DNA of 36,920 nt from CF-161 sp035263645 (GTDB lineage Bacteria > Chloroflexota > Dormibacteria > Dormibacterales > Dormibacteraceae): positions 1 to 36,920 of the forward strand of contig DATFRD010000172.1 in assembly GCA_035263645.1 (NCBI GenBank), given 5' to 3'. Below are positions 1 to 6,683 of the stretch, piece by piece. Made by a program: the position numbers and the translations under genes. Below the pieces are notes generated by a model, which worked only from the letters and a program-made list of their open reading frames with translations, searched no databases and was not told the origin of the DNA. Positions within the stretch are counted from its first letter, which is position 1. Every line of letters begins with the position of its first letter.

Positions 1-1295
1 CTGCCGCCCGTGTGGAAGAACGCATACATGTTGCCGTCGGGGTCGATGCGGCCCGACCACCCGGAGAGGGCGCCCTGGAACTGGTGCTGGACGCGGGTCT
101 CCAGCGTCAGCTTGGCGAACTCCTCCGGCAGCAGGTTCACCGTGATGCCGGCCTTGGCCAGCTCGGCCTGGATGAGCTGCCCCTCCTGGAGGTTGTCCTG
201 AGTGTTGCCGGTCTTGAGCGTGAAGCTGAACCCGGTCGCCGTGGCCTTCGCCTTCACCGGGTCGGCCTTGTCGTAGATCTTCTCGGTGGGGTCGTACGCC
301 CAGCTCGCCGCCGTAATCGGGCCGTACGAGATGGTACCGATCCCGAACGCTATGTTCTGCAGGATCTCGGCGCGGTCGACCGCCAGCGCCACCGCCTTCG
401 CCTTGGCCGGGTCGTTGAAGGGCGGCGCCGAGACGTTCAGCTCGATGTTGGCGTAGCCCAGGCCCGTCGTGCTCTTGTAGACGAGGGACGAGTCCGCCTT
501 GACCGTGGCGACGTCCTTGCCGGCCACCGTGCGGGCGACGTCCACGTCACCGGTCTGCAGGGAGGCCAGGATCGCGTTCAAGTCCGTCATCGGCCGGTAG
601 ACGACCTGGTCCAGGTAGGGCAGCCGGCGCCCCTGGGCGTCTTTCCTCCAGTAGTTCGGGTTGCGCTTGAGGGTCAGGTGGTCGTCCCGCTGCCACTCCA
701 CGAACTCGAACGGCCCGGTTCCGGCCCCCACCGGGTTGACCCCCAGCTTGGCGCCGACCTGCTGCACGGCAGTGGGCGAGAGCATCATGCCCGCCCGGTC
801 GACCAGCTGGGCGAGCAGCGTGGCGTCGGGGTGCTTCAGGTGGAACACGGCGGTGTTCGGTCCCTGGGCCTCTACCGACTGGACCGACGCCAGGTCGCTC
901 TTGCGGGCGGAGTCGCTGGCCGTCATATAGCGGTCGATGTTGAACTTGACGGCGTCGGCGTTGAAGTCGGTCCCGTCCTGGAACTTGACCCCCTGGCGCA
1001 GCGTGAAGACCAGGGTGGTCGGGTCCGTGTACTTCCAGGACGCCGCCAGCTCGGGCACGAAGTTCAGCTTGGCGTCGATGCCGAGGAGCGACTCGTACAT
1101 GTTGTAGTAGATCTCGCGTTCGACCAGCAGGCCGGAGGCGCCGGGGTCGAGCGTGTTGATCTCGGTCTCCTGCGAGATCTTGAGCGTGCCCCCCGTCTTC
1201 GGCGCGCCGCCCGTGGGGCTCGTGGCTCCTCCGCCGCCCGAGCCGCAGGCGCTCACCAGGAGCACCAGCGCGACCAGAAATCCCGCCTTTCTCAT
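1..1295 (-). CDS. ABC transporter substrate-binding lipoprotein, peptide/nickel family (family 5), 3' end outside window
   Basis: Extracellular solute-binding protein of the oligopeptide/dipeptide (SBP family 5) type, which delivers a ligand to an ABC importer. About 431 codons are visible and the C-terminus lies beyond the left edge. The N-terminus MRKAGFLVALVLLVSACGSG is a lipoprotein signal with lipobox LVSAC and a glycine-rich linker, so the mature protein should be lipid-anchored outside the membrane. Family hallmarks are the early GGTLKI and the stretches TLVFTLRQGVKFQDGT and GTGPFEFVEW. The start ATG overlaps the stop of the upstream DUF3052 gene (ATGA), and an AGGAGG ribosome site lies just upstream, so translation is probably coupled. 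The ligand cannot be told from sequence. The permease and ATPase genes would be expected to the left. Confidence 0.9.
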   Translation of the reverse strand, partial: MRKAGFLVALVLLVSACGSGGGGATSPTGGAPKTGGTLKISQETEINTLDPGASGLLVEREIYYNMYESLLGIDAKLNFVPELAASWKYTDPTTLVFTLRQGVKFQDGTDFNADAVKFNIDRYMTASDSARKSDLASVQSVEAQGPNTAVFHLKHPDATLLAQLVDRAGMMLSPTAVQQVGAKLGVNPVGAGTGPFEFVEWQRDDHLTLKRNPNYWRKDAQGRRLPYLDQVVYRPMTDLNAILASLQTGDVDVARTVAGKDVATVKADSSLVYKSTTGLGYANIELNVSAPPFNDPAKAKAVALAVDRAEILQNIAFGIGTISYGPITAASWAYDPTEKIYDKADPVKAKATATGFSFTLKTGNTQDNLQEGQLIQAELAKAGITVNLLPEEFAKLTLETRVQHQFQGALSGWSGRIDPDGNMYAFFHTGG

Positions 1296-1732
1296 GTCGG
1301 CCCTCCTCTTACGCGTCGCTGGTCCAACGGCACGACCAGCCGCATCGCAGCGAGAGTATCCGAGAAACTGGCGATCTTGTTGTCCACGAGATCGAGTGCC
1401 CGAGCGGTCTCGATGACGTCCGTCTCCTCGACCGTGCGTCCAGGGCCCTTGACACGGAGCACCCAGATCGCACCGGCGTCGTGGATGAGCGGGCGCAGCC
1501 CGCGGATCCCGCGCAGGTCCTCCGGCCGGTCGACGCGGTAGAAGACCAGGTCGAGCCCGCACAGCTCGTCCTGGAGCTCGACCACATGGGCGCCCCGCAG
1601 GGCCAGCTCCGCCCTGAAGCCGCCGTCCTCCGGGCCGAGGCCGGCGAGGGCGACCCGCATCCCCGGCCTGACCCCGAGCTTGTCGAGCAGCGGACGGCCG
1701 GAGCCCGTGTCGCGGGGCGCTCTCGCGCTCAC
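1292..1732 (-). CDS. DUF3052-family protein
   Basis: Small soluble protein (146 aa) resembling the DUF3052 family of unknown function. Visible hallmarks are LLDKLGVRPGMRVAL near the N-terminus, a central DLVFYRVDRPEDLRGIRGLRP segment followed by GAIWVLRVKG, and a C-terminal VDNKIASFSDTLAAMRLVVP. The alternation of short strands and helices suggests a Rossmann-like fold related to methyltransferase-type domains, but I see no SAM-binding glycine loop beyond the first segment. The start is GTG, overlapping the upstream TGA (GTGA), and its own stop overlaps the lipoprotein ATG, so it is the middle of a coupled operon. Function is unknown. Confidence 0.75.
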   Translation of the reverse strand: MSARAPRDTGSGRPLLDKLGVRPGMRVALAGLGPEDGGFRAELALRGAHVVELQDELCGLDLVFYRVDRPEDLRGIRGLRPLIHDAGAIWVLRVKGPGRTVEETDVIETARALDLVDNKIASFSDTLAAMRLVVPLDQRRVRGGPT

Positions 1733-1968
1733 GACGCCCCGTCCCCGCCGCCGGAGCCGCGGATCGCGGAGAAGACGAGCATGCCCAGGATCCAGCCCGC
1801 GTAGAGGCCGGCCATGGCCAGCAGCGCCGCGATCGCGGCGGCCCCGGCCGGAGGGGCCGCGCCCCGCAGCCGGAGGTAGAGCACGTAGTCGGCCAGCAGC
1901 AGCGCCGCGAACCCCGCGGCGCCGGCCCCCAGCCCGACGACGGTGGCGCCGAGGCGGCGGCCGTTCAC
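1729..1968 (-). CDS. Small two-helix membrane protein, unknown function
   Basis: A 79-residue protein with two hydrophobic segments, roughly residues 9-29 and 43-67, separated by a short basic loop (YLRLRG) and ending in a polar glycine-rich tail. This fits a hairpin-like integral membrane protein. I do not recognise a family. The GTG start lies 9 nt after the MBL-fold gene stop, and its TGA overlaps the GTG of the DUF3052 gene, which argues for real co-translation despite the small size. Confidence 0.6.
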   Translation of the reverse strand: MNGRRLGATVVGLGAGAAGFAALLLADYVLYLRLRGAAPPAGAAAIAALLAMAGLYAGWILGMLVFSAIRGSGGGDGAS

Positions 1969-1977
1969 GGATCCAGC

Positions 1978-2661
1978 TCAGACGTCCAGGACCTGCAGGT
2001 CCTGGACCGCCCGGGCCACGCTGCCTTCGAAGAGATGGTTGAAGAGGAACCGGGTGCCCGGGTGTCGGGCGGCCAGCGCCTCGGCCTCAGCCCAGCTGGT
2101 GTGGACGACCCCAGGGTCGGGCCCGGTGGCCTCCGTTATGGCGACGTCGGCGCCCCGGACCAGCTCGTCGAGCGGCGGGCTCGCGATCGAGTCGCCGGCG
2201 TAGGCGAGCACCCTGCCCTCCAGGTGGAGACGGTATCCGCGGCAGTCCAGGTCCCCGTGGTCGACGCGAACGCTCTCGTAGCGGACGCCGGCGACGACCC
2301 CCTCCGCGACGGCCTCATGGTAGGTGAGCTCGATCGGCTGATCCTCCCGCCAGCCGTCGCCCCATGCCAGCCGCATCAGCGTCTCCACCTGTTCTGCGAC
2401 GCCCGGGGGCCCGATCACGGCGAGGGGACGGGTGGGGAAGAAGGCCCGGTGGAGGACGAACGGCGGCAGACCGAGCACGTGGTCGCCATGGAAGTGCGTC
2501 AGGAACACGGCCTCGATCGCCCCCGGGTCGATGCCTACCCGGTGCAGGTGAGGCAGCAGCGGCGCACCTGCGTCCAGCAGGAGCCGCCCGTCGACCGCGA
2601 CCGAGCCGTTGTACCGCTGCAGCGAGAACGCGGAACCGGTGCCGAGGAAGGCGAGCCTCAT
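1978..2661 (-). CDS. MBL-fold metal-dependent hydrolase, RNase Z-like
   Basis: Metallo-beta-lactamase fold protein of 227 aa, close to the RNase Z / phosphodiesterase branch. The N-terminus MRLAFLGTGSAFS is the typical first strand of that branch. The metal motif is THFHGDH (HxHxDH), followed by GDS around the second metal ligand and a final FNHLFE that supplies another histidine. At this length it could process tRNA 3' ends or act on cyclic or phosphodiester substrates; the long exosite arm of classical RNase Z is not evident. It heads the minus-strand set leading to the lipoprotein. Start ATG has no Shine-Dalgarno but sits 9 nt after a TACCAT box. A LexA-type palindrome lies about 46 bp upstream. 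Confidence 0.8.
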   Translation of the reverse strand: MRLAFLGTGSAFSLQRYNGSVAVDGRLLLDAGAPLLPHLHRVGIDPGAIEAVFLTHFHGDHVLGLPPFVLHRAFFPTRPLAVIGPPGVAEQVETLMRLAWGDGWREDQPIELTYHEAVAEGVVAGVRYESVRVDHGDLDCRGYRLHLEGRVLAYAGDSIASPPLDELVRGADVAITEATGPDPGVVHTSWAEAEALAARHPGTRFLFNHLFEGSVARAVQDLQVLDV

Positions 2662-2670
2662 CGCAGGGGA

Positions 2671-2676
2671 ATGGTA
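2671..2676 (-). promoter_or_regulatory. -10 box of MBL-fold gene, leaderless type
   Basis: On the minus strand TACCAT is followed by 9 nt and then the ATG at 2661. There is no ribosome site, so transcription would begin a base or two from the start codon. No good -35 hexamer is visible. Confidence 0.45.
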
Positions 2677-2698
2677 GAGCCCGATCCCGGCCAGGGTC

Positions 2699-2728
2699 TT
2701 GCGCCTCGAACACCTGTTCGCTTAGAAT
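2699..2728 (+). promoter_or_regulatory. Sigma-70-like promoter enclosing a LexA box, no evident downstream gene
   Basis: TTGCGC at 2699-2704 and TAGAAT at 2723-2728 are separated by 18 nt and face the plus strand. The spacer contains the full LexA-type palindrome at 2707-2720. Downstream there is only GC-rich hairpin-forming sequence and then the 3' end of the opposing aldolase gene, so the transcript, if made, would be noncoding or antisense. Confidence 0.45.
2707..2720. promoter_or_regulatory. LexA (SOS) box candidate
   Basis: CGAACACCTGTTCG has perfect 6-bp arms (CGAACA/TGTTCG) around CC and fits the Gram-positive/actinobacterial SOS operator CGAAC-N4-GTTCG. It lies between the -35 and -10 of a plus-strand promoter, and upstream of the minus-strand MBL-fold promoter, so either or both could be repressed by LexA. 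Confidence 0.6.
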
Positions 2729-2828
2729 GTGGCGGTCCCGGCCGGCGGGGGCAGCTCCGAACGCAGCGAGCGGGGGCGGAGCCCCGCCGCCGCCGGGCAT
2801 TAGAGCCGAAACCTACCCCCCCGATGCG

Positions 2829-2858
2829 CGGAGGCCTGGGCGGGAGCCCAGGCCTCCG
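2829..2858 (-). terminator. Strong hairpin downstream of the aldolase gene
   Basis: A 13-bp perfect inverted repeat (CGGAGGCCTGGGC / GCCCAGGCCTCCG) with a 4-nt loop lies 38 bp past the aldolase stop. No T-run follows on either strand, as is common in very GC-rich genomes. It probably ends aldolase transcription, and any plus-strand transcript coming from the LexA-box promoter. Confidence 0.65.
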
Positions 2859-2895
2859 GCATCTCCTCTCGTCCGTCCGGACCCGAGGCCGGCCC

Positions 2896-3972
2896 TCAGG
2901 CGACGGTCACCCCTGAGTTGAGGTACACGTCCTGGATGGCGTTGAGCAGGACCACGCCGTCGGCCATCGGGCGCTGGAACGCCTTGCGTCCGGAGATGAG
3001 GCCCGTGCCGCCGGCGCGCTTGTTGACCACTGCCGTCCGGACGGCCTCCCGGAGGTCGGTCTCGCCCGACGAGGCGCCGCCCGAGTTGATCAGCCCGGCG
3101 CGGCCCATGTAGCAGTTGACCACCTGGTAGCGCGTCATGTCGATCGGGTGATCGGTGGTCAGCTTCTCGTACACGAGCCGGGACGTGCGGCCGAACTTCA
3201 GCGCCGTGAAGCCGCCGTTCGTCTCGGGCGCCTTCTGCTTGATGATGTCCGCCTCGATGGTGACGCCCAGGTGGTTGGCCTGCCCGGTCAGGTCGGCGGC
3301 CAGGCTGTAGTCGACGCCGTCCTTGGTGAACGCGCTGTTGCGCAGGTAGCACCAGAGCACCGTGGCCATGCCCAGTTCGTGCGCCTCGTGGAAGGCGCGG
3401 GCGACCTCGATGATCTGCCGGCTCGACTCCTCGGATCCGAAGTAGATCGTCGCCCCCACCGCCACGGCGCCGAGGTTCCAGGCCTCGCGCACGGTCCCGA
3501 ACATGATCTGGTCGTACTTGTTGGGGTAGGTCAGGAACTCGTTGTGGTTGAGCTTGACGATGAACGGGATGCGGTGGGCGTGGCGCCGGGCCACCGCGCC
3601 CAAAACACCGAACGTGGACGCGACCGCATTGCAGCCGCCCTCGATCGCCAGCCTGACGATGTTCTCGGGGTCGAAGTACTCGGGATTGGGCGCGAACGAG
3701 GCCCCACCCGAGTGCTCCACGCCCTGGTCGACGGGCAGGATGGACATGTAGCCCGTGCCGGCGAGACGGCCGTGGTCGAAGAGCGTCCTCAGGCTGCGCA
3801 GCACGCGGGGACTGCGATCGCTGGCTGCGTACACCCGGTCCACGAAGTCGGGTCCGGGCAGGTGCAGGAGGTCGGCGGAGACCGTCCGGCAGCGGTGGTC
3901 GAGCAGGCTCCGGGCCTGGTCTCCCAGGATCTCCTCGATCCTACCGAGCGAGGTCACGGTGGCAGTGGCCAT
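2896..3972 (-). CDS. fbaB: Class I fructose-bisphosphate aldolase, FbaB/DhnA type
   Basis: Cytoplasmic Schiff-base aldolase interconverting fructose 1,6-bisphosphate with dihydroxyacetone phosphate and glyceraldehyde 3-phosphate in glycolysis and gluconeogenesis. The 358-aa length fits the E. coli FbaB type. Visible motifs are ILPVDQGVEHS (about 78-88), FIVKLNHNE (137-145), ADIIKQKAPE (241-250, with K245 the likely Schiff-base lysine), and the phosphate-binding INSGGASSGETDL (295-307) and GTGLISGRKAFQRP (322-335). The start ATG has AAGGAG 9 nt upstream on the minus strand, one of the few clear ribosome sites here. It is monocistronic, divergent from the DNA glycosylase gene, and followed by a strong hairpin. 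Confidence 0.92.
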   Translation of the reverse strand: MATATVTSLGRIEEILGDQARSLLDHRCRTVSADLLHLPGPDFVDRVYAASDRSPRVLRSLRTLFDHGRLAGTGYMSILPVDQGVEHSGGASFAPNPEYFDPENIVRLAIEGGCNAVASTFGVLGAVARRHAHRIPFIVKLNHNEFLTYPNKYDQIMFGTVREAWNLGAVAVGATIYFGSEESSRQIIEVARAFHEAHELGMATVLWCYLRNSAFTKDGVDYSLAADLTGQANHLGVTIEADIIKQKAPETNGGFTALKFGRTSRLVYEKLTTDHPIDMTRYQVVNCYMGRAGLINSGGASSGETDLREAVRTAVVNKRAGGTGLISGRKAFQRPMADGVVLLNAIQDVYLNSGVTVA

Positions 3973-4063
3973 GTCATGAGGCTCCTTATTGGTGATCGGT
4001 GTAGGTCACCCCTGTAGGTTTACGACGAGATTGGGTACCGAGGTACGTCCTGATGATGCACAG

Positions 4064-4648
4064 GTGCTCGCGGAGCGCCGGCCGCCGGCCGGGCGTCCGC
4101 TGGAGCCTGCCTTCTTCGGCCGGGACACCCTCGAGGTGGCCCAGGACCTGCTCGGCAAGCTCCTGGTCAGGGAGGTCGCCGGCCAGGCCCGCTGGGGCCG
4201 CCTCATCGAGGTGGAGGCCTACTGCGGGCCCGAGGACCGGGCGGCCCATTCCTGGCGCGGCCTGACCCCTCGCACCCGGGTGATGTTCGGCCCGCCGGGC
4301 CACGCCTACGTCTACTTCATCTACGGGATGCACTACTGCCTGAACTTCGTCACGCGGCCCCCGGGGTGTCCGCAGGCGGTGCTGGTCCGGGCGCTGGAGC
4401 CCGGCCCCGGCGTGGGCCGCTGCTCGGGGCCCGCCCTGGTCTGCCGCGCGCTCGACATCGACCGTTCGCTGAACGGAGCCGCGCTGGAGCCGCCCGACCT
4501 CTACGTGTTCGACGACGGCTTCCGGCCCGACCCCGGCACGGTCTGCCGGACGCCCCGAATCGGCGTGGAGTACGCGGGCGAGTGGGCGGGGCTCCCCTGG
4601 CGGTTCTGCCTCGACAGCCCCCATCTCTCGCGGCGGATCCGCTCGTAG
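4064..4648 (+). CDS. mpg: 3-methyladenine DNA glycosylase, AAG/MPG family
   Basis: Monofunctional base-excision repair glycosylase that removes alkylated purines such as 3-methyladenine. About 194 aa from the chosen GTG, typical for bacterial members. Family motifs in order are FFGRDTLEVAQDLLGKLLVR, GRLIEVEAYCGPEDRAAHS (catalytic Glu region), RTRVMFGPPGHAYVYFIYGM, NFVTRPPGCPQAVLVRALEP, and the C-terminal GVEYAGEWAGLPWRF. The frame is open upstream to a TTG at 3989 and a GTG at 3992, but homology begins just after GTG 4064; no ribosome site decides it. The last 148 bp run antisense to the 3' end of the GGDEF gene. Confidence 0.88.
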   Translation: MLAERRPPAGRPLEPAFFGRDTLEVAQDLLGKLLVREVAGQARWGRLIEVEAYCGPEDRAAHSWRGLTPRTRVMFGPPGHAYVYFIYGMHYCLNFVTRPPGCPQAVLVRALEPGPGVGRCSGPALVCRALDIDRSLNGAALEPPDLYVFDDGFRPDPGTVCRTPRIGVEYAGEWAGLPWRFCLDSPHLSRRIRS

Positions 4649-5235
4649 TAGTCCGCGTCGGCGCGGGCCACCAGCGCCTCGGCGTCGTCCGTCGGCTCGA
4701 CCTCGGCCAGGCCAGAGGTGAACGTGCAGCCGGTGCGGGCGTGGAACTCGGTGCGGATGTCGTCCATGGCGCGCCCGGCGGCCTCGGCGCCGGCGCCGGG
4801 CAGGCTGCACACGAACTCGTCGCCGCCCCACCTGATAACCAGGTCGTAGGCGCGGAGCCGGCGGCGCAGCGCCGCCCCCAGCTCTCTCAGCACGGCGTCG
4901 CCGGCAGCGTGGCCGCGCGAGTCATTGACCTCCTTCAGCTGGTCCAGGTCGGCAAGCGCCACCACGAGCTTGCGGTCGTCGAAGCGCCGGGCGCGCCGGA
5001 CCTCCCGCTCCAGCGCAGCCAGGCCGGCCGCCCGGCGCAGGAGTCCCGTCAGCTCGTCGACAGCGGCCGCCTCCTTGAGCTCCTGGAGGCGTCGGTCGAT
5101 CGCGCCGATCAGGTCGCGGCCGACGGTAGCCAACCGGGCGACCGGCACCCCGAGCTCGCGGGCCACCTGGACGCGGAGGGCGTGCTCGGTCGGGCTGACC
5201 GGCAGGCCGCCGGCAGTCCAGCGGAGCTTCGGCAC
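4501..5235 (-). CDS. GGDEF-domain diguanylate cyclase
   Basis: Predicted c-di-GMP synthase of 244 aa, without membrane segments. The N-terminal 50 residues look helical (REL..VGRDLIGAIDRRLQELKEA), then comes the GGDEF domain from VDELTGLLRR (59-68). The metal and nucleotide segment LADLDQLKEVNDSRGHAAGD is intact, as is the active loop RWGGDEF (135-141). An RxxD inhibitory site (RAYD, 128-131) stands exactly five residues before GGDEF, so product inhibition is likely. The GTG start shares one base with the thiolase stop (TAGTG), implying coupled translation. A polar tail of about 40 residues past the domain is encoded antisense to the DNA glycosylase gene. Confidence 0.85.
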   Translation of the reverse strand: MPKLRWTAGGLPVSPTEHALRVQVARELGVPVARLATVGRDLIGAIDRRLQELKEAAAVDELTGLLRRAAGLAALEREVRRARRFDDRKLVVALADLDQLKEVNDSRGHAAGDAVLRELGAALRRRLRAYDLVIRWGGDEFVCSLPGAGAEAAGRAMDDIRTEFHARTGCTFTSGLAEVEPTDDAEALVARADADYYERIRRERWGLSRQNRQGSPAHSPAYSTPIRGVRQTVPGSGRKPSSNT

Positions 5236-6392
5236 TATCCGACCCGCCGGTCGATGATCGTGGCGGTGCCGATGCCGCCGCCGCAGCACATCGACTCGAG
5301 GCCGTAGCGCAGGTCGCGCCGCTCGAGCTCGTACAGCAGGTGGTTCATCAGGCGGGCGCCCGACGCGCCCAGCGGGTGGCCGATCGCAATCGCGCCCCCG
5401 TTCACATTGGTCTTCTCCAGGTCGGCGCCCGTCGCCTTGGCCCAGGCCAGCACCACCGAAGCGAATGCCTCGTTGATCTCGAACAGGTCGATGTCCTTCA
5501 GCTCCAGGCCTGCCTGCTTCAGCACCGCCGCCGTGCCGGGGATGGGACCCTCCAGCATCAGCACCGGGTCGCAGCCGACGACCTTCTGGGCGAGGACCCT
5601 GGCCCGCGGCTCGATCCCCAGCTCCCGCGCCTTGTCCGCGCTCATGAGCATGATCGCCGCGGCGCCGTCCGTGATCTGGCTGGAGTTGGCGGCCGTGATG
5701 GAATGGTCGGGGTTGAACGCCGGCTGCAGCGCGGCGGCCGCCTCGTAGCTGGCGCTCGGGCGGATGCCCTCGTCCGCCGCCATCGTCTCGGTGTGGCCGT
5801 CGACCGGCACCTCGATGGGCATGATCTGGGAGGCCAGGTGGCCGGCGCGGGTGGCCTCGGCCGCCCGCAGGTGGCTGCGCACGCCGAACTCGTCCATCTC
5901 GCGCCGGCCGATGCCGTACTTCCTGGCCACCAGCTCCGCCGAGATGCCCTGGGGGACGAGGTCGTAGAGCTCGAGAAGCTCGGGCGGGAAGGGATGGCCC
6001 GGGCCCTGGGCGTTCGAGCCCATGGGCACGCGCGACATGCACTCCACCCCGCCCGCGATGGTGACGTCGGCGACGCCGCTCTGGATCAGGTTGGCCGCAA
6101 AGTGGATGGCCTGCTGGCTGGAGCCGCACTGCCGGTCGACCGTCGTGCCCGGCGTCTCGACGGGAAAGCCGGCGGCCAGCCACGAGTTCCGGGCGATGTT
6201 GAGGCTCTGCTCGCCGGCCTGCCCCACGCAGCCGAAGACGACGTCGTCCACCTGGCCGGGCTCGACGCCGGCGCGGCGGACGATCTCCTTCAGCACCATC
6301 GAGCCGAGCACGACCGGGTGGAAGTCCTTGAGCTTGCCGTTGCGCCTGCCGAACGGGGTGCGGACGCCCTCGACGATCACCGCTTCTCGCAT
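5235..6392 (-). CDS. Thiolase (acetyl-CoA acyltransferase family)
   Basis: Thiolase of 385 aa acting on acyl-CoA, either thiolytic cleavage of 3-ketoacyl-CoA or acetoacetyl-CoA formation. The three catalytic signatures are present: nucleophilic Cys in DRQCGSSQQAIHFAA (C89), NEAFAS followed by GGAIAIGHPLGASGAR (H339), and SMCCGGGIGTATII (C369/C370). The N-terminus MREAVIVEGVRTPFGR is canonical. The start ATG has GGGAGG 8 nt upstream. Downstream the GGDEF gene is translationally coupled. No beta-oxidation partner genes (hydratase, dehydrogenase) are adjacent, so the direction of the reaction cannot be judged. Confidence 0.9.
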   Translation of the reverse strand: MREAVIVEGVRTPFGRRNGKLKDFHPVVLGSMVLKEIVRRAGVEPGQVDDVVFGCVGQAGEQSLNIARNSWLAAGFPVETPGTTVDRQCGSSQQAIHFAANLIQSGVADVTIAGGVECMSRVPMGSNAQGPGHPFPPELLELYDLVPQGISAELVARKYGIGRREMDEFGVRSHLRAAEATRAGHLASQIMPIEVPVDGHTETMAADEGIRPSASYEAAAALQPAFNPDHSITAANSSQITDGAAAIMLMSADKARELGIEPRARVLAQKVVGCDPVLMLEGPIPGTAAVLKQAGLELKDIDLFEINEAFASVVLAWAKATGADLEKTNVNGGAIAIGHPLGASGARLMNHLLYELERRDLRYGLESMCCGGGIGTATIIDRRVG

Positions 6393-6476
6393 CGACCTAG
6401 CCTCCCAAACCCGGAAAACGTCGCCTGGCGGCGAAAACCTTTTCGCTGTTGACCCCCCGAAGTCACAACTCGTACC

Positions 6477-6507
6477 TTGGACCGCGCCCCATCCGGCTGA
6501 GTACGGT
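6477..6507 (+). promoter_or_regulatory. Possible plus-strand promoter upstream of a structured RNA candidate
   Basis: TTGGAC (6477-6482) and TACGGT (6502-6507) with a 19-nt spacer face the plus strand, about 45 bp before the stem beginning at 6550. A second candidate, TTGACC near 6449 with TACCTT 18 nt on, lies just upstream. Both are imperfect. Confidence 0.3.
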
Positions 6508-6549
6508 AAATCTGAGGATACCGAACGTCGAGTAGGTGGAAGCCCTGGC

Positions 6550-6632
6550 CACGGCGGGGGGTGAAAGCCGAAAAACGCATAGGACACTTCAGCCTAAACA
6601 GGAAGGTCGGCTGGGGCAAAGGTCCCGCCGTG
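6550..6632 (+). ncRNA. Structured RNA candidate with closing stem and inner stem, class unknown
   Basis: An 83-nt segment closes with a perfect 9-bp stem, CACGGCGGG (6550-6558) with CCCGCCGTG (6624-6632). Inside it a 6-bp stem AGCCGA (6566-6571) pairs with TCGGCT (6607-6612), and the central part contains A-rich unpaired stretches. It is immediately followed by the hairpin at 6633-6652 and a pyrimidine-rich tail on the plus strand. The strand is inferred from that order; read on the minus strand it would be part of the thiolase leader. I compared it by eye with c-di-GMP, TPP, glycine, ZTP, guanidine and SRP RNA patterns and could not match it. Confidence 0.35.
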
Positions 6633-6660
6633 AGGCTCCCGAAAGGGAGCCTACCCCTCT
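6633..6660. terminator. Terminator-like hairpin between hpt and thiolase
   Basis: AGGCTCCC-GAAA-GGGAGCCT (6633-6652) is an 8-bp perfect stem with a GAAA loop. On the plus strand it is followed by a pyrimidine tract (ACCCCTCTTCC). It could end the minus-strand hpt transcript, whose stop is 32 bp away, or a plus-strand RNA from 6550. Confidence 0.6.
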
Positions 6661-6683
6661 TCCTCCTGGGCCGGGGGCCCGGC

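Noticed and set aside
12..1541. A 509-codon open frame on the plus strand
   Set aside because: It is the reverse side of the lipoprotein and DUF3052 genes, both of which have clear family motifs.
2743..2790. GC-rich repeat-like sequence after the LexA promoter as another copy of the 31-32 kb element
   Set aside because: It has a G-run/C-run hairpin but lacks the 40-bp and 14-bp blocks and the TTCCGGAA core.
2729..2803. A 24-codon frame directly after the LexA-box promoter
   Set aside because: Its GTG abuts the -10 box, so the start codon would precede or overlap the transcription start. The peptide is low complexity.
4648..5307. Plus-strand frames continuing past the DNA glycosylase
   Set aside because: These are shadows of the GGDEF gene; the glycosylase family ends at PWRF...S just before 4648.
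6550..6632. c-di-GMP-I riboswitch
   Set aside because: ACGCA and CCTAAAC segments recall that class, but the closing-stem neighbourhood, the GNRA loop and its receptor cannot be aligned by eye.
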